Origin: Acidaminococcus timonensis
GTDB lineage: Bacteria; Bacillota; Negativicutes; Acidaminococcales; Acidaminococcaceae
Reading direction: 5' to 3'
Assembly (NCBI RefSeq): GCF_900106585.1
Contig: NZ_FNWH01000006.1
Span: forward strand, 620,001 to 684,000
Length of the DNA stretch: 64,000 bases
The notes under the pieces are model-generated. The model did not search any database. It was not told where the DNA came from and saw only the letters and a program-made list of their open reading frames with translations. Made by a program: the position numbers and the translations under genes. This document shows positions 24,992 to 32,648 of the stretch, one piece after another. The first letter of the stretch is position 1. Every line of letters begins with the position of its first letter.

Positions 24992-25649
24992 GGACAGTGT
25001 GTTCGTTGTGTTCCCGGACTGTATCCAGAGCAGCCAGGAGGAAGAACTGTGGGTGGATCTGGTGGGGAGCCGGCTGGAAATCGTCCATAATGGCAATCCC
25101 ATGACTATCGACCTGGACGCCCTGGCACCCTGTTCTTCTACCCAGGTGGTGACGGGCAGGGCCGGGGATATGGTCCTGTACAACTACCGGGAACTGCTGA
25201 TGATCTACGGGCTGAAGCCCCTGGAATTCCTGCAGGTGTTCCGGCTGCATGGCTGGGTGCAGGTGGATAAGACCCATCGGGGCGTATTCGTGAAGATCTT
25301 TTGCCCCTGTGGGCAGACGGATCCACGAAGCAGCCGGACGGATTGGAGCAAGTGCCAGCATGCCGACCCGGGTGAACTGCATCCAGTTGACCGGAAAAAC
25401 TCCTGGGCCTTTACCCTGGAAGATTACCAAATTACCGGCCGGGTGCTGCACGTAACCGGGACACTGTGGAAATCCCCTTTGTGGCAGGATGAAATCCTGT
25501 ATTTCAACCACGGGGGCCAGGCGATTCCTCTGCAGGAAGGGGAGAACAGTTTCAATCTGCTCTATGTGCCTGGAGAAGATGTTTATATGGGGACGAAGTA
25601 CAGCCGGTATCCTGGCCGGTGTATCAAGCTGACGGAGGGGAGAAAGTGA
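24978..25649 (+). CDS. Unknown protein of the radical-SAM cassette (223 aa)
   Basis: 223 residues from the ATG at 24978, overlapping the second radical-SAM stop. Not recognised. The first half has a Leu/Val-rich region around VLYNYRELLMIYGLKPLEFLQVF; the second half holds three cysteines in KIFCPCGQTD and WSKCQHAD, then a beta-rich end (ILYFNHGGQAIPLQEGENSFNLLYVPG). The end resembles the style of the 280-residue protein (aromatic beta strands). Likely the last gene of the tail-tip cassette, since a membrane protein of the lysis module starts in its stop codon. Confidence 0.55.
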   Translation: MLYSKDSVFVVFPDCIQSSQEEELWVDLVGSRLEIVHNGNPMTIDLDALAPCSSTQVVTGRAGDMVLYNYRELLMIYGLKPLEFLQVFRLHGWVQVDKTHRGVFVKIFCPCGQTDPRSSRTDWSKCQHADPGELHPVDRKNSWAFTLEDYQITGRVLHVTGTLWKSPLWQDEILYFNHGGQAIPLQEGENSFNLLYVPGEDVYMGTKYSRYPGRCIKLTEGRK

Positions 25650-25942
25650 AAGATATTGTGATTGAAGGACTGAGTACGCTGGTGAGCCTGCTGCTGGGCG
25701 GCCTGGCCGGCTATGTGATTGCTTATGTGACTGGATTGCAGGCCGTGAGGAAAGGGATGCAGCTGATTCTGCGGGCCTCTCTCAATGACATGTACGTCCG
25801 GTTCCAGCAGAATGCTCCCACGGCTGAAGAAAAGCAGGTGTGGCAGGAAATGTATGGCGTATATGAGCACCTGGCAGATAACGGGATCATGAACGCCAAA
25901 CATGAAGAGGTGCTCCACATGGCGGAACAGGTACGAGAATGA
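25646..25942 (+). CDS. Small membrane protein of lysis module
   Basis: 98 residues from a GTG that overlaps the preceding TGA. One N-terminal membrane segment (STLVSLLLGGLAGYVIAYVTGL), then a charged amphipathic helix region to the end. It matches the first of two small membrane genes typically found before the endolysin and may be a holin accessory, antiholin or regulatory protein (phage XkdX/DUF1353-like is not indicated). Its end overlaps the holin-like gene by four bases. Confidence 0.6.
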   Translation: MKDIVIEGLSTLVSLLLGGLAGYVIAYVTGLQAVRKGMQLILRASLNDMYVRFQQNAPTAEEKQVWQEMYGVYEHLADNGIMNAKHEEVLHMAEQVRE

Positions 25943-26289
25943 ATAAAATCCAAAAGACCCTGCTGGATTTGCTGGGGTCCATGGGCCGCATGCACGTCCG
26001 TGGACTGCCCCGGGCTCTGGTCATTACGATTATGCTCCTGATTATCGGGAGCATTTTTCTGTACTTGGCAGCCTGGATGTGGCTGTGGTGGGTGAAAAAC
26101 CATGTGGACCTGCCGGCCCTGAATATGCTGATTCAGACCATCACCAGCATGGCCTTCGTGGCTGCCATCGGTTTTATCGGAAAAAGCCTGATTGATGCCG
26201 ATGGCGACGGAGTGCCGGACCCATGGCAGAAGGAGGTAAAAGAGGAAAATGAAAAGAGTGACACTGAAAGACATCCGGACAATGGCTGA
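25939..26289 (+). CDS. Holin-like protein
   Basis: 116 residues with two membrane segments: about 26-48 (LVITIMLLIIGSIFLYLAAWMW) and 62-84 (MLIQTITSMAFVAAIGFIGKSL). A DADGDGVPDPWQ loop of EF-hand style follows at 86-97, and the tail is charged. Size, topology and location just before the amidase fit a class II holin that opens the inner membrane for the endolysin. The calcium-loop-like segment is seen in several phage holins of this group. Confidence 0.7.
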   Translation: MNKIQKTLLDLLGSMGRMHVRGLPRALVITIMLLIIGSIFLYLAAWMWLWWVKNHVDLPALNMLIQTITSMAFVAAIGFIGKSLIDADGDGVPDPWQKEVKEENEKSDTERHPDNG

Positions 26290-26866
26290 GGCCGCCAGGC
26301 CCACGCTGATGGCCCAGGCCCAGGAGTTCGGCCGTGACGTCAAGGTATACCTGCATTGGACAGCCGGCCGATATGGCCAGATGTACAATGACTATCACAT
26401 CAACATTGACCGGGACGGGAGCCTGTGGGCCAGCACCGACGACTTTGCCGAAACTTTGTCCCATACGTGGCATCGGAATACGGGCAGCATCGGGGTGACG
26501 CTCTGCTGCTGCTACCAGGCTGCCAGCAACGCCCTGGGCCCCTACCCACCGACTGCAGCCCAGATTGAAGCCATGGCCCAGGTGGTGGCCGTCCTGGCCA
26601 AAGCCCTGTGGCTGACCATCGACCGGGATCGGATTATGACCCATGCGGAGGCGGCTGATAATGTAGATGGCCTCTTGCCGGAAGGGGACGAATATGGCCC
26701 CTGTAACGGTTGCGAGCGGTGGGATCTGCAGTACCTGGGCACGAAGGAGAGTCCCTCCTGGACCACCGACTACGACAGCCCCAAAACTGGGGGCAACGTG
26801 CTGCGGGGGAAGGCTATCTGGTATCAGAATCAAATGCAGGAGATGCAGGATAATGGGGAGGGCTAA
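26249..26866 (+). CDS. Endolysin, N-acetylmuramoyl-L-alanine amidase
   Basis: 205 residues, amidase_2/PGRP fold, cutting the bond between muramic acid and peptide in peptidoglycan. The zinc-binding residues are visible: His in YLHWTAGRYGQ near 34 and the MTHAEAADNVDG stretch near 130-141. Between them are the fold segments HINIDRDG and GSIGVTLCCCY. It has no signal peptide, so needs the holin. No separate cell-wall-binding domain is present. It overlaps the holin-like gene by 41 bases and the first spanin gene by 14 bases. Confidence 0.85.
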   Translation: MKRVTLKDIRTMAEAARPTLMAQAQEFGRDVKVYLHWTAGRYGQMYNDYHINIDRDGSLWASTDDFAETLSHTWHRNTGSIGVTLCCCYQAASNALGPYPPTAAQIEAMAQVVAVLAKALWLTIDRDRIMTHAEAADNVDGLLPEGDEYGPCNGCERWDLQYLGTKESPSWTTDYDSPKTGGNVLRGKAIWYQNQMQEMQDNGEG

Positions 26867-27266
26867 AGATGTGTGGAATCAAGTGCAGGCACAGGCTGGC
26901 CGCTGCCCTCGTTGGGCTGTGTACCTTGCTGCTGCTCTGGTGCTGTTCGGGGCAGGCTTCTGCTGCGGCTATTACCGGAGAAGCCACCTATATGATCACA
27001 CAGAGCGAGCTGAATCAATTGAGCAGCAACTTGACCAGGCTGCAGACTATCAACAGCGAGCTGCTCAAAAACTCCAGGAAGCAGAGCAAGCAAATCGCCA
27101 CCTTACAGAGTCGATTAGCGACAGCCGAACAGCAGTCGAGGGACTTGGAAACACGGTTACTGCAGGCAGAGAGCGACTCACTGAGAGCCAGCAACTCCTT
27201 GACCAAAGCCAATCAATCCTTGATGCAGTACGCCGCCGAGGAGAAGCGGACACGGCTGCGCATTAA
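26853..27266 (+). CDS. Inner-membrane spanin-like protein (i-spanin)
   Basis: 137 residues from the ATG at 26853, inside the amidase stop region. One membrane segment near 22-41 (AVYLAAALVLFGAGFCCGYY), followed by basic residues, then a continuous coiled coil (RAESIEQQLDQAADYQQRAAQ ... LTESQQLLDQSQSILDAVRR). That is the architecture of Rz-type i-spanins, which link to an outer membrane partner to fuse the membranes at lysis. Nearly the whole gene (26869-27266) is also coding in another frame for the next gene. Confidence 0.68.
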   Translation: MGRAKDVWNQVQAQAGRCPRWAVYLAAALVLFGAGFCCGYYRRSHLYDHTERAESIEQQLDQAADYQQRAAQKLQEAEQANRHLTESISDSRTAVEGLGNTVTAGRERLTESQQLLDQSQSILDAVRRRGEADTAAH

Positions 27267-27330
27267 GGCCCAGCGGAATACATGGGAAGCCATTGCGGCA
27301 GGGCTTTTTGTAGCCTGGGCCGCAAAATGA
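26869..27330 (+). CDS. Second spanin-like protein, overlapping gene
   Basis: 153 residues, read in a frame shifted by one from the i-spanin-like gene for almost its whole length. Signal peptide MCGIKCRHRLAAALVGLCTLLLLWCC, with a possible cleavage at ASA-A near residue 32; two Cys lie at the end of the hydrophobic core but the region before them is not a clean lipobox. A long coiled coil follows (STLQSRLATAEQQSRDLE-like), then a basic stretch and a hydrophobic end (AIAAGLFVAWAAK). The C-terminal ERTRLRIKAQRNTWE style is known from phage spanin proteins. With the partner gene it forms an embedded spanin pair as in lambda Rz/Rz1. Confidence 0.65.
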   Translation: MCGIKCRHRLAAALVGLCTLLLLWCCSGQASAAAITGEATYMITQSELNQLSSNLTRLQTINSELLKNSRKQSKQIATLQSRLATAEQQSRDLETRLLQAESDSLRASNSLTKANQSLMQYAAEEKRTRLRIKAQRNTWEAIAAGLFVAWAAK

Positions 27331-27336
27331 AGAAAA

Positions 27337-27376
27337 CCCGTAGAGTCAGGAAATACCTGGCTTTACGGGGTATTTT
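27337..27376 (+). terminator. Intrinsic terminator ending late operon
   Basis: Stem CCCGTAGAGTCAGG / CCTGGCTTTACGGG, 14 bp with few mismatches and a five-base loop, followed by a T-rich run. It comes right after the last lysis gene. Confidence 0.85.
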
Positions 27377-27401
27377 TATTACAAAAACTTGATTAAAAGT
27401 A

Positions 27402-27430
27402 TTGACAAAAAAGTAAAAATATAGTATAAT
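27402..27430 (+). promoter_or_regulatory. Consensus sigma-70-type promoter
   Basis: TTGACA at 27402-27407, 17-base spacer, TATAAT at 27425-27430: both hexamers are exact consensus, lying in AT-rich DNA behind the late terminator. It would be active in the lysogen and drives the small genes at the prophage right end. Confidence 0.85.
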
Positions 27431-27463
27431 TAAATCATCAAAAGGAAAGGAGGTGTGAAAGAT

Positions 27464-27607
27464 GTGATAGAAAAATTAAAGGCAGCCGCCGAAAACTTTG
27501 TTTTCTGGATTTCATTTATCCAAGCGATGATATGGATATGGAAAACGACGAAATCGGCAAAGAAAAAGCTCCGGAAACTTCTCAAGCAGTCCAAAGCAAA
27601 GAAGTAA
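27464..27607 (+). CDS. Small basic membrane peptide
   Basis: 47 residues from the GTG at 27464 after AAAGGAGGTGTGAAA. One hydrophobic segment (NFVFWISFIQAMIWIW), then a strongly basic tail (KTTKSAKKKLRKLLKQSKAKK). The single-span, Lys-rich-tail structure is like that of type I toxin peptides and of small phage exclusion proteins. It is the first gene behind a consensus promoter, so would be expressed during lysogeny. No antisense RNA was identified. Function is unknown. Confidence 0.55.
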   Translation: MIEKLKAAAENFVFWISFIQAMIWIWKTTKSAKKKLRKLLKQSKAKK

Positions 27608-27667
27608 CCAGAGCCACCGGGGAGCCGAAAGGTTCCCCACCTGCCTTGATTTTATCACATGAGTACC

Positions 27668-27832
27668 ATGAAAACAATTATTTTTATTACGTCGGTAGTT
27701 GTTGTCGGCATGTTGCTCAGTCTTTCATCTATAGACTGGAGCAGCTGGGTAAAAGGTCTGGCATGCGGTGGTGTAATCAGCGCATGGGTAGTCTATTTTG
27801 GCCTGGGGAGGGATTTTCATGGTAGAAACTAA
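27668..27832 (+). CDS. Small membrane protein, 54 aa
   Basis: 54 residues with two hydrophobic segments: IIFITSVVVVGMLLSL and LACGGVISAWVVYFGL, joined by DWSSWVK. It lies in the same short transcript as the preceding small peptide; a GGGGAGCC/GGTTCCCC hairpin lies between the two genes (about 27620-27639). Its end overlaps the next gene by 14 bases in another frame. No family is recognised. Confidence 0.5.
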   Translation: MKTIIFITSVVVVGMLLSLSSIDWSSWVKGLACGGVISAWVVYFGLGRDFHGRN

Positions 27833-28037
27833 AAACGGTTGGGGTGGACGCCGCCCCAACCAAACCGGAAGACCAAAAGGCACTACAAAACCGGAAGGGG
27901 TACGGGCTCAGCATCAGCTCCGTGCCTATGATGATGAATGGGATCTGATTCGGCGCTTTGCCCATCTGGTGAAGCATGGAAAGATGGAATCCTGTAAAGC
28001 TGCCTTAGGCCAATTAGAGGCGGCAGACGGCAAATAA
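27819..28037 (+). CDS. Small basic protein at prophage right end
   Basis: 72 residues from the ATG at 27819, with GGGGAGGGATTTTC as ribosome-binding site. N-terminal half is a Gly/Arg/Pro-rich stretch with RPNQTGRPKGTTKPEGV, an AT-hook-like RPK; the C-terminal half is helical (DDEWDLIRRFAHLVKHGKME). Such proteins recur at the edges of prophages; it may bind nucleic acid. Third gene behind the consensus promoter. Function unknown. Confidence 0.55.
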   Translation: MVETKNGWGGRRPNQTGRPKGTTKPEGVRAQHQLRAYDDEWDLIRRFAHLVKHGKMESCKAALGQLEAADGK

Positions 28038-28081
28038 ACGGCAAAAATTTGGCGGGAAACATGGTATATATTGGAAGAAAA

Positions 28082-28108
28082 CACGGTGGCCGTTGAGTGG
28101 CCACCGTG
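28082..28108. repeat. Perfect inverted repeat at prophage-host junction
   Basis: CACGGTGGCC and GGCCACCGTG separated by seven bases, a 10-bp perfect stem. No strong T run follows, so it may act as a terminator for the small-gene operon or mark the junction near the attachment site. Confidence 0.5.
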
Positions 28109-28132
28109 AATTATACTATGTTTCGGAAACTA

Positions 28133-28162
28133 TGGACAAAACGCCCTTCTATGGTCTATAAT
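28133..28162 (+). promoter_or_regulatory. Promoter of secG
   Basis: TGGACA at 28133-28138, 18-base spacer, TATAAT at 28157-28162; the secG start lies 30 bases further. Confidence 0.7.
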
Positions 28163-28192
28163 GATAGAATCTGATATGTGGAGGGAATACCT

Positions 28193-28417
28193 GTGGCGTT
28201 AGATATATTGATGGTCCTTGATGTGATCGTGAGCATCCTGATGAGCCTTTCCATCCTGCTGCAGTCCGGTAAAAGCTCCGGCTTTGCAGGTATGGGCGGT
28301 GGCGAGACCTTGTTCGGTGGCAAACCCACCGACATGGACGAAGCCCTGTCCCGGTTCACCGTGGTGCTGGGCCTGGCTTTTGCTGTAATCAACGTGGTCA
28401 TTGCCCGGTTGCAGTAA
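28193..28417 (+). CDS. secG: Preprotein translocase subunit SecG
   Basis: 74 residues from the GTG at 28193, with GTGGAGGGAAT as ribosome-binding site; an in-frame GTG at 28178 would include that site. SecG is a two-span membrane subunit that assists SecYEG. First span IVSILMSLSILLQ at about 10-22, then the typical loop SGKSSGFAGMGGGETLFG, second span VVLGLAFAVINVVIA. In related bacteria secG is commonly followed by an esterase, rnr and smpB, as here. It is the first host gene after the prophage, with its own promoter. Confidence 0.92.
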   Translation: MALDILMVLDVIVSILMSLSILLQSGKSSGFAGMGGGETLFGGKPTDMDEALSRFTVVLGLAFAVINVVIARLQ

Positions 28418-28446
28418 TCAACTGAAGAACGTTCACACATGCACAG

Positions 28447-28477
28447 TGGCATTGCCTTGGAGGGTAATGCCATTTTT
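28447..28477 (+). terminator. Terminator or attenuator between secG and esterase gene
   Basis: TGGCATT and AATGCCA paired across a 12-base loop, followed by TTTTT. Confidence 0.6.
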
Positions 28478-28540
28478 GCTATAACCGGAGGGGCGGTAGA
28501 CAATACCTGCCATCGCTTTTACAATGAGGGAGGGACGCTG

Positions 28541-29287
28541 ATGAGCACGAACATTATGCCCGGGGCAGAACCCTATGCCTGGCAGGGGACGACGGGAAAA
28601 GGTGTGCTGCTGATCCACGGATTCACCGGCAGTCCCTCGGAACTGCGGGAACTGGGGGAACAGTTCCACGAGAAAGGCTATACGGTGGAGGGAATCCTGC
28701 TGGCCGGGCACGGCACCGATCCCCGGAACCTGCTTTGTGTCAAAGCCGAACAGTGGCTGGAACAGGTACGGCAGGCGGTGCTGGGGCTGCGGAGACGGTG
28801 CCACACGGTTGTCGTGATCGGCATGTCCATGGGAGGCCTTTTGGCCCTGTATGCCGCAGCGGAGCTGCCTGTGGACAGGGTGGTGACCCTGAGTACGCCC
28901 ATCTACCTGTACGACTGGCGGGTGCACTTTTTGTGGCTGGCAGACCGTCTGCCCTACTGGGCCATTCCCAAATCTCCCCGGTCCATCGATGCTCCCGAGC
29001 GCTACAATGTGGCCTATCGGTGCATGCCCATTGCCGGTGTGCATCAGCTGGTGAAATTGCTGCGCCTGGTCAAGCGCCGGGAGATCCCGAAAGTGCAGCA
29101 GCCCATCCTGATCATCCAGAGCCGCACGGACCATACGGTACGGCCGGAAAGTGCCCAGTATATTGCGGACCATGTGGCCTCGGCCCACAAGAAGCTGCTG
29201 TGGGTGCCGGAGGCCCGCCACGTGATGACATTATTTACAGGCCGGCAGGCTGTTTATGCTGCCATTGAAGCCTTTTTGGAGGAATAG
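28541..29287 (+). CDS. Carboxylesterase/monoacylglycerol lipase-type alpha/beta hydrolase
   Basis: 248 residues from the ATG at 28541 (GGGAGGGACGCTG before it). Alpha/beta hydrolase fold: oxyanion HGFTGSP near 25-31, nucleophile elbow GMSMGG near 93-98, acid in RTDHTVRPE near 192 and catalytic His in EARHVM near 221. The motif set and length match the small carboxylesterases (Est family) found next to secG and rnr in Firmicutes, which act on short-chain esters. Cytosolic, no signal peptide. It precedes a thioesterase gene by five bases, forming an operon with rnr and smpB. Confidence 0.85.
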   Translation: MSTNIMPGAEPYAWQGTTGKGVLLIHGFTGSPSELRELGEQFHEKGYTVEGILLAGHGTDPRNLLCVKAEQWLEQVRQAVLGLRRRCHTVVVIGMSMGGLLALYAAAELPVDRVVTLSTPIYLYDWRVHFLWLADRLPYWAIPKSPRSIDAPERYNVAYRCMPIAGVHQLVKLLRLVKRREIPKVQQPILIIQSRTDHTVRPESAQYIADHVASAHKKLLWVPEARHVMTLFTGRQAVYAAIEAFLEE

Positions 29288-29292
29288 ATAGA

Positions 29293-29694
29293 ATGGAAAG
29301 AGAAAGAGATACCATGTGCTTCGGCTGTGGCAGGGACAATCCCATGGGACTGCACCTGCATTTCCGCACCGACGAGAACGGCTGTTATACCAGTTTCGTG
29401 CCCCAGCCGGTGCACCAGAGCTATGATGGCCGGATGCACGGAGGCCTGATCTCCACCCTGCTGGACGAGACCATGGGCAATTATCCCTATATGTACGAAC
29501 ACAAGGTGGCCTATACGGCCCGGCTGGAAGTACGCTTCCGGCAGCCGGTGCGCATCGGGGAGCGCATCCGGGTGATCACAAAAGTGAAACGGAGAAAGGG
29601 ACAGCTGCTGGAGATGACGGGCCAGGTGGTCCGGGAAGACGGCACAGTGGCCGCGGAAGCAGACGGGAAGCTGATGTATGAGGAGAGATCATGA
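29293..29694 (+). CDS. Hotdog-fold thioesterase (PaaI/YigI-like)
   Basis: 133 residues. Hotdog fold with the N-terminal CFGCGRDNPMGLHLHF and the active-site type HGGLISTLLDETMG near 52-65, where the Gly-Gly and the acidic residue form the CoA thioester site of the PaaI group. The remaining strands (ARLEVRFRQPVRIGERI) complete the fold. It hydrolyses acyl-CoA thioesters; the physiological substrate is not known. It overlaps rnr by four bases. Confidence 0.85.
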   Translation: MERERDTMCFGCGRDNPMGLHLHFRTDENGCYTSFVPQPVHQSYDGRMHGGLISTLLDETMGNYPYMYEHKVAYTARLEVRFRQPVRIGERIRVITKVKRRKGQLLEMTGQVVREDGTVAAEADGKLMYEERS

Positions 29695-32165
29695 CAAATA
29701 ATGAAATGCAGGAACGGATCCTGGGATATGTGAAGGAGCACGCAGCGGCTCCCCTGGAGGCAGAGGCCATTTTAAAGGCCCTGCAGCTGGAAGGAGCGGA
29801 CCTGAAGCTGTTCTGGCTGGAACTGAAGGAACTGGAGGACAACGGGACCCTGATCAAGACCCGGTACAGCACCTATGGGCTGCCGGCAGCCATGGGTCTG
29901 GTGGTGGGCCGCATCCAGATCACCAGCAAGGGCTTCGGCTTCGTGATCCCGGCAGAAAAGACGGAAGAGGGCGACCTGTTCATCCCGGCCAGCGGCCTGA
30001 CCGGTTCCATGGACGGGGATACGGTCATCGCCCGGGTCATGGAAAAGGGCTATGACGACCGGCGGGAAGGCAAGGTCATCCGGATCCTGAAACGGGCCCA
30101 TACGAAACTGGTGGGCACCTTCAGCAAGGCCGGGGAGTTTGCCTTTGTGATCCCGGACAACAAACGGGTGGGCCGGGATATCTACGTGCGCCGGAAAGAT
30201 TTTGGCGGTGCCAAAGACAAGGAAAAGGTTGTGGTGGAAATCACCACCTGGCCGGATGAACGGCGCAATGCCGAAGGCCGGATCGTGGAGATTCTGGGCA
30301 AGCCCGGGGATATCGGCCTGGAAATCCTGTCCATCATCAAGGACAATGACCTGCCCACCAAATTTCCGGACGCCGTACAGGCGGCTGCGGAAAAAGTGGA
30401 ACAGAAGATCAAAAAGAAGGAACTGCAGTCCCGTCTGGACCGGCGGAAATGGAACATCATCACCATCGACGGGGTGGATTCCAAGGATCTGGACGATGCG
30501 GTGTATGTGGAAAAACAGGGAGATAACTACTTCCTGGGGGTCTATATCGCCGACGTGAGCTACTATGTGCAGCCCCATTCCGCCCTGGACCAGGAAGCCT
30601 ACGAACGGGGCACCAGTGTGTACCTGGTGGACCGGGTCCTGCCCATGCTGCCGGTGGAACTGAGTAACGGCATCTGCAGCCTGAATGAAGGGGAAGACCG
30701 TCTGACCATGGCCTGTGAAATGCTCATCGACGGCAAGACCGGGCGGACCATTTCCTTTACCATTGCCCCCAGTGTGATTAACAACCACCATCGGATGAAC
30801 TATCCGGACGTGCGGAGCATCCTGGTGGACCAGGACGAGGCCCTGCGGGAGAAATATGCGGACATCGTACCCATGCTGGAGAACATGGCCGACCTGCAGA
30901 AGGTGCTGAACAAGAAACGGCAGCGCCGGGGGGCCATCAACTTTGAGCTGCCGGAACAGAAGGTGCTGCTGGATGAACAGAAGCACCCGGTGGCCATCGT
31001 AAAGCGGGAACGGTCCGTGGCCGAGATGATGATTGAGGAATTCATGCTGGCGGCCAACGAGACCGTGGCCGGCTTCATGGCCAAACACAAGCGTCCCTTC
31101 ATCTACCGGGTCCATGACCTGCCGGACCCGGACAAGATTTCCAACCTGGCGAAACTCATGAGCCTGTTCGGGGTCACCCTGAAAGTGGAAGAAAAAATGC
31201 GCCCCAAGGATCTCCAGCGGGCTCTGGATAAAGTAGCCGGCAAACCGGAGGAGAAGCTGATCTCCACGGTGGCCCTGCGCAGCATGCGCCAGGCAGTGTA
31301 CCAGACGGAGAACATCGGTCACTTCGGGCTGGCAGCTCACTTCTATACCCATTTTACGTCCCCCATCCGCCGGTATCCGGACCTGATGGTCCACCGGCTG
31401 CTGCGGCGCCAGCTGGACGGTGAGCGCCTGTCCAGACAGCAGGCGGAGGAACGGACCCAGCGGTTGAGCCTGATTGCCTCCCACTGCTCCATCCGGGAAC
31501 GGGCAGCCATCGACGCCGAACGGCAGACGGTGGATCTGAAGATGGCAGAATACATGCTCCAGTTTGTGGGCCAGGAATTCACCGGCACCATTTCCGGGGT
31601 TTCTTCCTTCGGATTTTTCGTGGAACTGGATAACGGGGTGGAAGGGCTGGTACACGTATCCAGCCTGACGGACGACTATTATGATTACATCGAGGGGCAG
31701 TATGCCCTGATCGGTCAGCATCTGGGCCACCGGTACCGTCTGGGCGACCAGGTGAAGATCCAGGTGCTGTCGGTGGATGTGGAAGAACGAAAGATCGACT
31801 TTGTGCTGGCTGGGCTTTCCAAAGAGGCTGCCGACGCCATGCGCCGGGAACTGGGACGCCAGAAGAAGACCAAGAGCGGGATTGCCACCGGCAAGCTGCG
31901 CAACGATACCACCGGCCGCCGGGAAAAGGGAAGCGCCGCAAAGAGCCGGAACCGGCATCGCAGCAAAAGTAAAAAGAAAAGCGGCCCGAAAGCCGATGCG
32001 CCGAAAAAGCAGGAAAGCGGCCTGAGCCAGCTGGTACCGGAAGGCACCGGGACCCAGAGCGGCAGCACGAAAAAGAAGAATCACCGCCGCCGGCGGAGAA
32101 GAAGGGATCGGAAACATGGAAAAACCAGTGAAAATCGTAGCAGAGAATCGCAAAGCAAGGCATGA
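29691..32165 (+). CDS. rnr: Ribonuclease R
   Basis: 824-residue 3-prime-to-5-prime exoribonuclease that degrades structured RNA and acts with SmpB in trans-translation. Domains in order: a winged helix (1-65), cold-shock domains with GFGFVIPAE near 82 and [10 protein letters not shown] near 147, the RNB catalytic domain (about 255-590) with DDAV ([10 protein letters not shown]) and ADVSYYV, then [12 protein letters not shown] near 548, an S1 domain near 620-700, and a long Lys/Arg-rich tail (720-824). The tail is used in other bacteria to contact SmpB. The last 50 bases overlap smpB. Confidence 0.95.
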   Translation: MTNNEMQERILGYVKEHAAAPLEAEAILKALQLEGADLKLFWLELKELEDNGTLIKTRYSTYGLPAAMGLVVGRIQITSKGFGFVIPAEKTEEGDLFIPASGLTGSMDGDTVIARVMEKGYDDRREGKVIRILKRAHTKLVGTFSKAGEFAFVIPDNKRVGRDIYVRRKDFGGAKDKEKVVVEITTWPDERRNAEGRIVEILGKPGDIGLEILSIIKDNDLPTKFPDAVQAAAEKVEQKIKKKELQSRLDRRKWNIITIDGVDSKDLDDAVYVEKQGDNYFLGVYIADVSYYVQPHSALDQEAYERGTSVYLVDRVLPMLPVELSNGICSLNEGEDRLTMACEMLIDGKTGRTISFTIAPSVINNHHRMNYPDVRSILVDQDEALREKYADIVPMLENMADLQKVLNKKRQRRGAINFELPEQKVLLDEQKHPVAIVKRERSVAEMMIEEFMLAANETVAGFMAKHKRPFIYRVHDLPDPDKISNLAKLMSLFGVTLKVEEKMRPKDLQRALDKVAGKPEEKLISTVALRSMRQAVYQTENIGHFGLAAHFYTHFTSPIRRYPDLMVHRLLRRQLDGERLSRQQAEERTQRLSLIASHCSIRERAAIDAERQTVDLKMAEYMLQFVGQEFTGTISGVSSFGFFVELDNGVEGLVHVSSLTDDYYDYIEGQYALIGQHLGHRYRLGDQVKIQVLSVDVEERKIDFVLAGLSKEAADAMRRELGRQKKTKSGIATGKLRNDTTGRREKGSAAKSRNRHRSKSKKKSGPKADAPKKQESGLSQLVPEGTGTQSGSTKKKNHRRRRRRRDRKHGKTSENRSRESQSKA

Positions 32166-32580
32166 CTATAACATCCACGAAACCTACGAAACCGGCCTGG
32201 TACTCACCGGTACGGAAGTGAAATCTCTGCGGGCGGGCAAGGCCAACCTGAAGGATTCCTATGCGGCGGTGACCAAGAGCGGGGAAGTGTACATCTACAA
32301 CCTGCACATCAGCCCCTATGAACACGGCAACCGGTTCAACGTGGATCCCCTGCGGGACCGGAAGCTGCTGATGCACAAACGGGAAATCCAGAAACTCATC
32401 GGCAAGACCAAAGAAAAGGGGTATACCCTGGTGCCCCTGCAGCTCTATTTCAGCCACGGGCTGGTGAAATGTAAGCTGGCCCTGGCCACCGGTAAGAAAC
32501 TCTACGACAAACGGCAGGACATGGCTGCCAGAGCGGCCAAGCGGGACATTGACCGGGCCATGAAGGAAAGGAACAGATAA
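32116..32580 (+). CDS. smpB: SsrA-binding protein SmpB
   Basis: 154 residues. SmpB delivers tmRNA to stalled ribosomes. Signature segments: [50 protein letters not shown], and the C-terminal tail [21 protein letters not shown] that enters the mRNA channel. The gene begins inside the last 50 bases of rnr in another frame, so both are co-translated. The ssrA gene for tmRNA is not visible in this window. Confidence 0.96.
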   Translation: MEKPVKIVAENRKARHDYNIHETYETGLVLTGTEVKSLRAGKANLKDSYAAVTKSGEVYIYNLHISPYEHGNRFNVDPLRDRKLLMHKREIQKLIGKTKEKGYTLVPLQLYFSHGLVKCKLALATGKKLYDKRQDMAARAAKRDIDRAMKERNR

Positions 32581-32583
32581 GGC

Positions 32584-32646
32584 AGTCACAAGTCTCTGGT
32601 CACTAGTCCACAGCCGATGGTGAAAAATCGCCATCGGCGATTTTTT
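32584..32646. repeat. Dispersed intergenic repeat, copy A (with terminator)
   Basis: 63 bases nearly identical (two mismatches) to 34549-34611. It has a left part of CACTAGTC-type short palindromes and a right part GCCGATGG, ten bases, CCATCGGC then T run, which makes a terminator stem at 32613-32646 after smpB. Confidence 0.8.
32613..32646 (+). terminator. Terminator after smpB
   Basis: GCCGATGG / CCATCGGC stem with loop TGAAAAATCG and T run; also an alternative stem AATCGCC / GGCGATT. Part of the dispersed repeat. Confidence 0.8.
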
Positions 32647-32648
32647 AC

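Larger units (their letters stand above)
1..28110. mobile_element. Prophage, right-hand part (left end outside window)
   Basis: Gene order is that of a long-tailed temperate siphovirus: replication genes, late regulator, terminase, portal, MuF, scaffold, capsid, connectors, tail tube, frameshifted chaperone, tape measure, distal tail, hub, fibre, lysis. Nearly all genes are on the plus strand and tightly packed or overlapping. Integrase, repressor and left attachment site are not in the window. The right edge is placed between the last phage-like ORF (ends 28037) and the secG promoter (28133), near a perfect 10-bp inverted repeat at 28082-28108. The exact att core cannot be seen without the left end. 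Structural genes look intact, so the prophage may be functional. Confidence 0.93.
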
